A stretch of 7,067 nucleotides of DNA from Nitrososphaerales archaeon TH1177 (GTDB lineage: Archaea; Thermoproteota; Nitrososphaeria; Nitrososphaerales; Nitrososphaeraceae): the NCBI GenBank assembly GCA_014523515.1, contig JAATVJ010000125.1:1-7067 (forward strand). The letters run 5' to 3'. A program made the position numbers and the translations under genes. How positions within the stretch are numbered: position 1 is the stretch's first letter; every line of letters starts with the position of its first letter. The notes under the pieces are model-generated. The model made no database searches. It was not told the DNA's origin and was given only the letters and a program-made list of their open reading frames with translations. This document shows, piece after piece, positions 6,034 through 7,067 of this stretch.

Positions 6034-6268
6034 TCAAGTTACTTTGAATGCATACAAAAGGGACCAATCCAATCCAATCCAATCCAAACCCAGTATAAAA
6101 TTAAGACCAACTTCTATTATTTTTGATTTTGGTACATCATATCTATCGTTTCCGTGGGCAAATATTATAATTGTATCTTTTATTTCTTTCATTACATGTC
6201 CAACATGATCTTCGTTTTCTAACCTTACACCTTTATTAAATAATGATTTATAATATTTTTACCTTCAT
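6034..6268 (-). pseudogene. Decayed PRC-barrel-like small protein, copy A
   Basis: The minus strand holds an open frame from 6258 to the TGA at 6036-6034 that has no start codon. Its peptide contains LENEDHVGHVMKEIKDT, IIIFAHGND, RYDVPKSKI and VGLNFILGLDW. This pattern, VG-x-V then a D-x-I-x-x-F strand, then Y-D-V-P-K-S and V-G-x-N-x-x-L-G, resembles small PRC-barrel-like proteins common in ammonia-oxidising archaea; that family call is from memory of the pattern. An ATG at 6268 reads MKVK in another frame. Removing one A from the A5 run (6260-6256) joins it to the domain and gives about 77 residues. The C-terminus then runs into a (CCAAT)n repeat that encodes LDWIG-type peptide repeats, replacing the expected tail. 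It is paralogous to copy B 31 bp upstream. It could be a pseudogene, a sequencing-indel artefact, or a gene read by frameshifting. Confidence 0.6.
6064..6088. repeat. (CCAAT)4 pentanucleotide repeat plus one imperfect unit
   Basis: Four exact CCAAT units (6064-6083) are followed by CCAAA (6084-6088). The repeat lies in the 3' part of PRC-like copy A. Since five is not a multiple of three, each unit gained or lost would shift that frame. Confidence 0.95.
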
Positions 6269-6298
6269 ATGTTGCTAAAGCAATATTTCAATTAGCTT

Positions 6299-6576
6299 TT
6301 ATTGGATGAATAATATTTTTTCATTAGGCAGATTTAAGTTTCTATTTTTTTTATATTTTTGTTCTATTTGTACTGAATTTAATCGCACAAGGATATTTTT
6401 GCTAACAGATTATATTTCAGAAAGAGGAATATCATATCCATTATTTCCCACTCCAAAAACAACTATGTGGTCATAGGTTTCTTGTATAATATGGCCAACA
6501 TAAGGATGTTCTAATGATAATACATTTCTAGTAAAATATTTCTTGCTGTCATTATTTTTGATTTATAAATTAACAT
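6299..6576 (-). pseudogene. Decayed PRC-barrel-like small protein, copy B
   Basis: The minus strand reads KKYFTRNVLSLEHPYVGH, IIQETYDHIVVFG, GNNGYDIPLSEI, then an in-frame TAA (6412-6410), then continues in the same frame as SVSKNILVRLNSVQIEQKY and about 17 more residues to a TAA at 6301-6299. The part after the stop continues the family pattern (V-x-K-N-I-L-x-x-L-N then a KYK segment), so the internal TAA looks like a single-base CAA-to-TAA change. Upstream, ATG 6576 reads MLIYKSK in another frame; adding one base at the A5 run (6559-6555) joins it to the domain. Repaired, the protein would be about 92 residues. It aligns with copy A at V-x-x-L-E, VGH, E, D, F, GN, YD, P, S and I, showing common ancestry. 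Two independent lesions support true decay rather than a sequencing error. It diverges from the regulator gene at 6723. Confidence 0.62.
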
Positions 6577-6663
6577 AATTATCTTCTTTACAAATTCCTT
6601 AAAATGATAAAAATTAGATGAAATTTCAGATCTTTTGTTGAAAGTAATTAATAATAATAATAG

Positions 6664-6696
6664 ATATTACTGAGATTACTACTATTAGAGTAATAT
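6664..6696. promoter_or_regulatory. Inverted repeat upstream of the regulator gene, possible operator
   Basis: ATATTACT (6664-6671) and AGTAATAT (6689-6696) are exact inverted 8-mers with a 17-base spacer, ending 26 bases before ATG 6723. The right arm overlaps the likely TATA element, so a bound dimer could block transcription. Autoregulation is an inference. Confidence 0.35.
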
Positions 6697-6698
6697 AG
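6691..6698 (+). promoter_or_regulatory. Candidate TATA box for the regulator gene
   Basis: TAATATAG is centred about 28 bases before ATG 6723, close to the spacing expected for a leaderless archaeal transcript. No Shine-Dalgarno sequence precedes the ATG, which agrees with leaderless initiation. Confidence 0.35.
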
Positions 6699-6722
6699 AT
6701 ATCTGATGCGTTATTAATATAA

Positions 6723-7067
6723 ATGAAATTGGTAGAAGAAAAAGAAAAGGAAGAAGAAGAAGGAATTATCTTTAATTATTCAATATTTGATGAAACTGAA
6801 GAAATATTTTCATCATTAGCTAATTCTCAAAGATTAGCTATATTATACATCATATCGAATAATAATAAAAAAACATTATCATCAATAGCAAAGGAATTAA
6901 AAATTACTACCCAAGAAACACATAGAAATTTAAACAAATTGATGAATTCCAATATAATTGAAAAAGATTTCAAAGGATATTTTTCATTAACTGTATTTGG
7001 AGATATGATCATAAAGAATATATCTGCAATTAATTTTCTGTCAAAGCATAAAAGGTTCTTTTCTGAA
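6723..7067 (+). CDS. Winged-helix transcriptional regulator, N-terminal 115 codons (runs off right edge)
   Basis: The frame opens at ATG 6723 and stays open to the last base, so only the N-terminal part is seen. After an acidic head (EEKEKEEEEG, from a GAA/AAG-rich tract) and a helix, residues 29-95 form an ArsR-like winged helix. SLANSQRLAILYII (31-44) is the first helix, TLSSIAKELKI (51-61) and TTQETHRNLNKLMNSNII (62-79) give the helix-turn-helix with the recognition helix, and EKDFKGYFSLTVFG (80-93) is the wing. The following FLSKHKRFF segment (105-113) resembles two-domain archaeal regulators with a DUF1724/FilR1-type C-terminal domain, which would lie beyond the edge. That family call is from pattern memory. 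DNA binding is well supported; effector and targets are unknown. It diverges from the PRC-like relics. Confidence 0.8.
   Translation, partial: MKLVEEKEKEEEEGIIFNYSIFDETEEIFSSLANSQRLAILYIISNNNKKTLSSIAKELKITTQETHRNLNKLMNSNIIEKDFKGYFSLTVFGDMIIKNISAINFLSKHKRFFSE

Noticed and set aside
6064..6088. CRISPR-like or attachment-site interpretation of the CCAAT repeat
   Set aside because: The unit is only 5 bp with no spacers, and no integrase, tRNA or cas gene is present.
6827..7012. 61-codon minus-strand ORF
   Set aside because: Antisense to the helix-turn-helix region of the regulator; the regulator frame carries the recognisable fold.

Overview
This is an AT-rich window whose genes point to an ammonia-oxidising archaeon (Thaumarchaeota/Nitrososphaeria), perhaps a low-GC Nitrosocosmicus-like lineage. 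The evidence is coenzyme F420 biosynthesis genes, a reductase resembling crotonyl-CoA carboxylase/reductase of the kind used as acryloyl-CoA reductase in the archaeal 3-hydroxypropionate/4-hydroxybutyrate cycle, archaeal TATA-type promoters, T-rich gene ends, and a winged-helix regulator of a type expanded in archaea. The assignment rests on recognition of protein families, not on a database search.

Layout. Positions 1-4668 hold five minus-strand genes, read from right to left: cofD (4668-3742), cofC (3716-3036), an MDR-family zinc-type reductase (2884-1835), a CitE/HpcH-type lyase (1769-822), and the N-terminal 246 codons of adenylosuccinate lyase purB (740, running off the left edge). cofD and cofC are 25 bp apart and form the clearest operon. 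The reductase has its own promoter, with a TATA box placed for a leaderless transcript starting at its ATG. T-runs follow the reductase and lyase stops, so the lower genes may be transcribed separately. Diverging from cofD is a plus-strand gene (4809-5858) for a signal-peptide-bearing protein with one C-terminal membrane anchor and no recognised function.

Positions 5859-6722 contain no intact gene. They do contain two tandem minus-strand relics (6034-6268 and 6299-6576) that are clearly paralogous and resemble small archaeal PRC-barrel-like proteins. Each needs a one-base shift at an A5 run just after its ATG to be read. One also carries an in-frame TAA, and the other ends in a (CCAAT)n microsatellite. 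A plus-strand winged-helix regulator begins at 6723 and runs off the right edge.

How the genes fit together. CofC and CofD make and transfer the phospholactyl-type moiety that turns Fo into F420-0. The reductase and the CitE-like lyase both suggest acyl-CoA chemistry, but only their adjacency links them. PurB is purine housekeeping. I see no rRNA, tRNA, CRISPR array, transposase or attachment site. The most unusual traits are the decayed PRC-like pair, the CCR-like active-site signature of the reductase, and repeated trinucleotide or pentanucleotide tracts that enter coding sequence and start regions.
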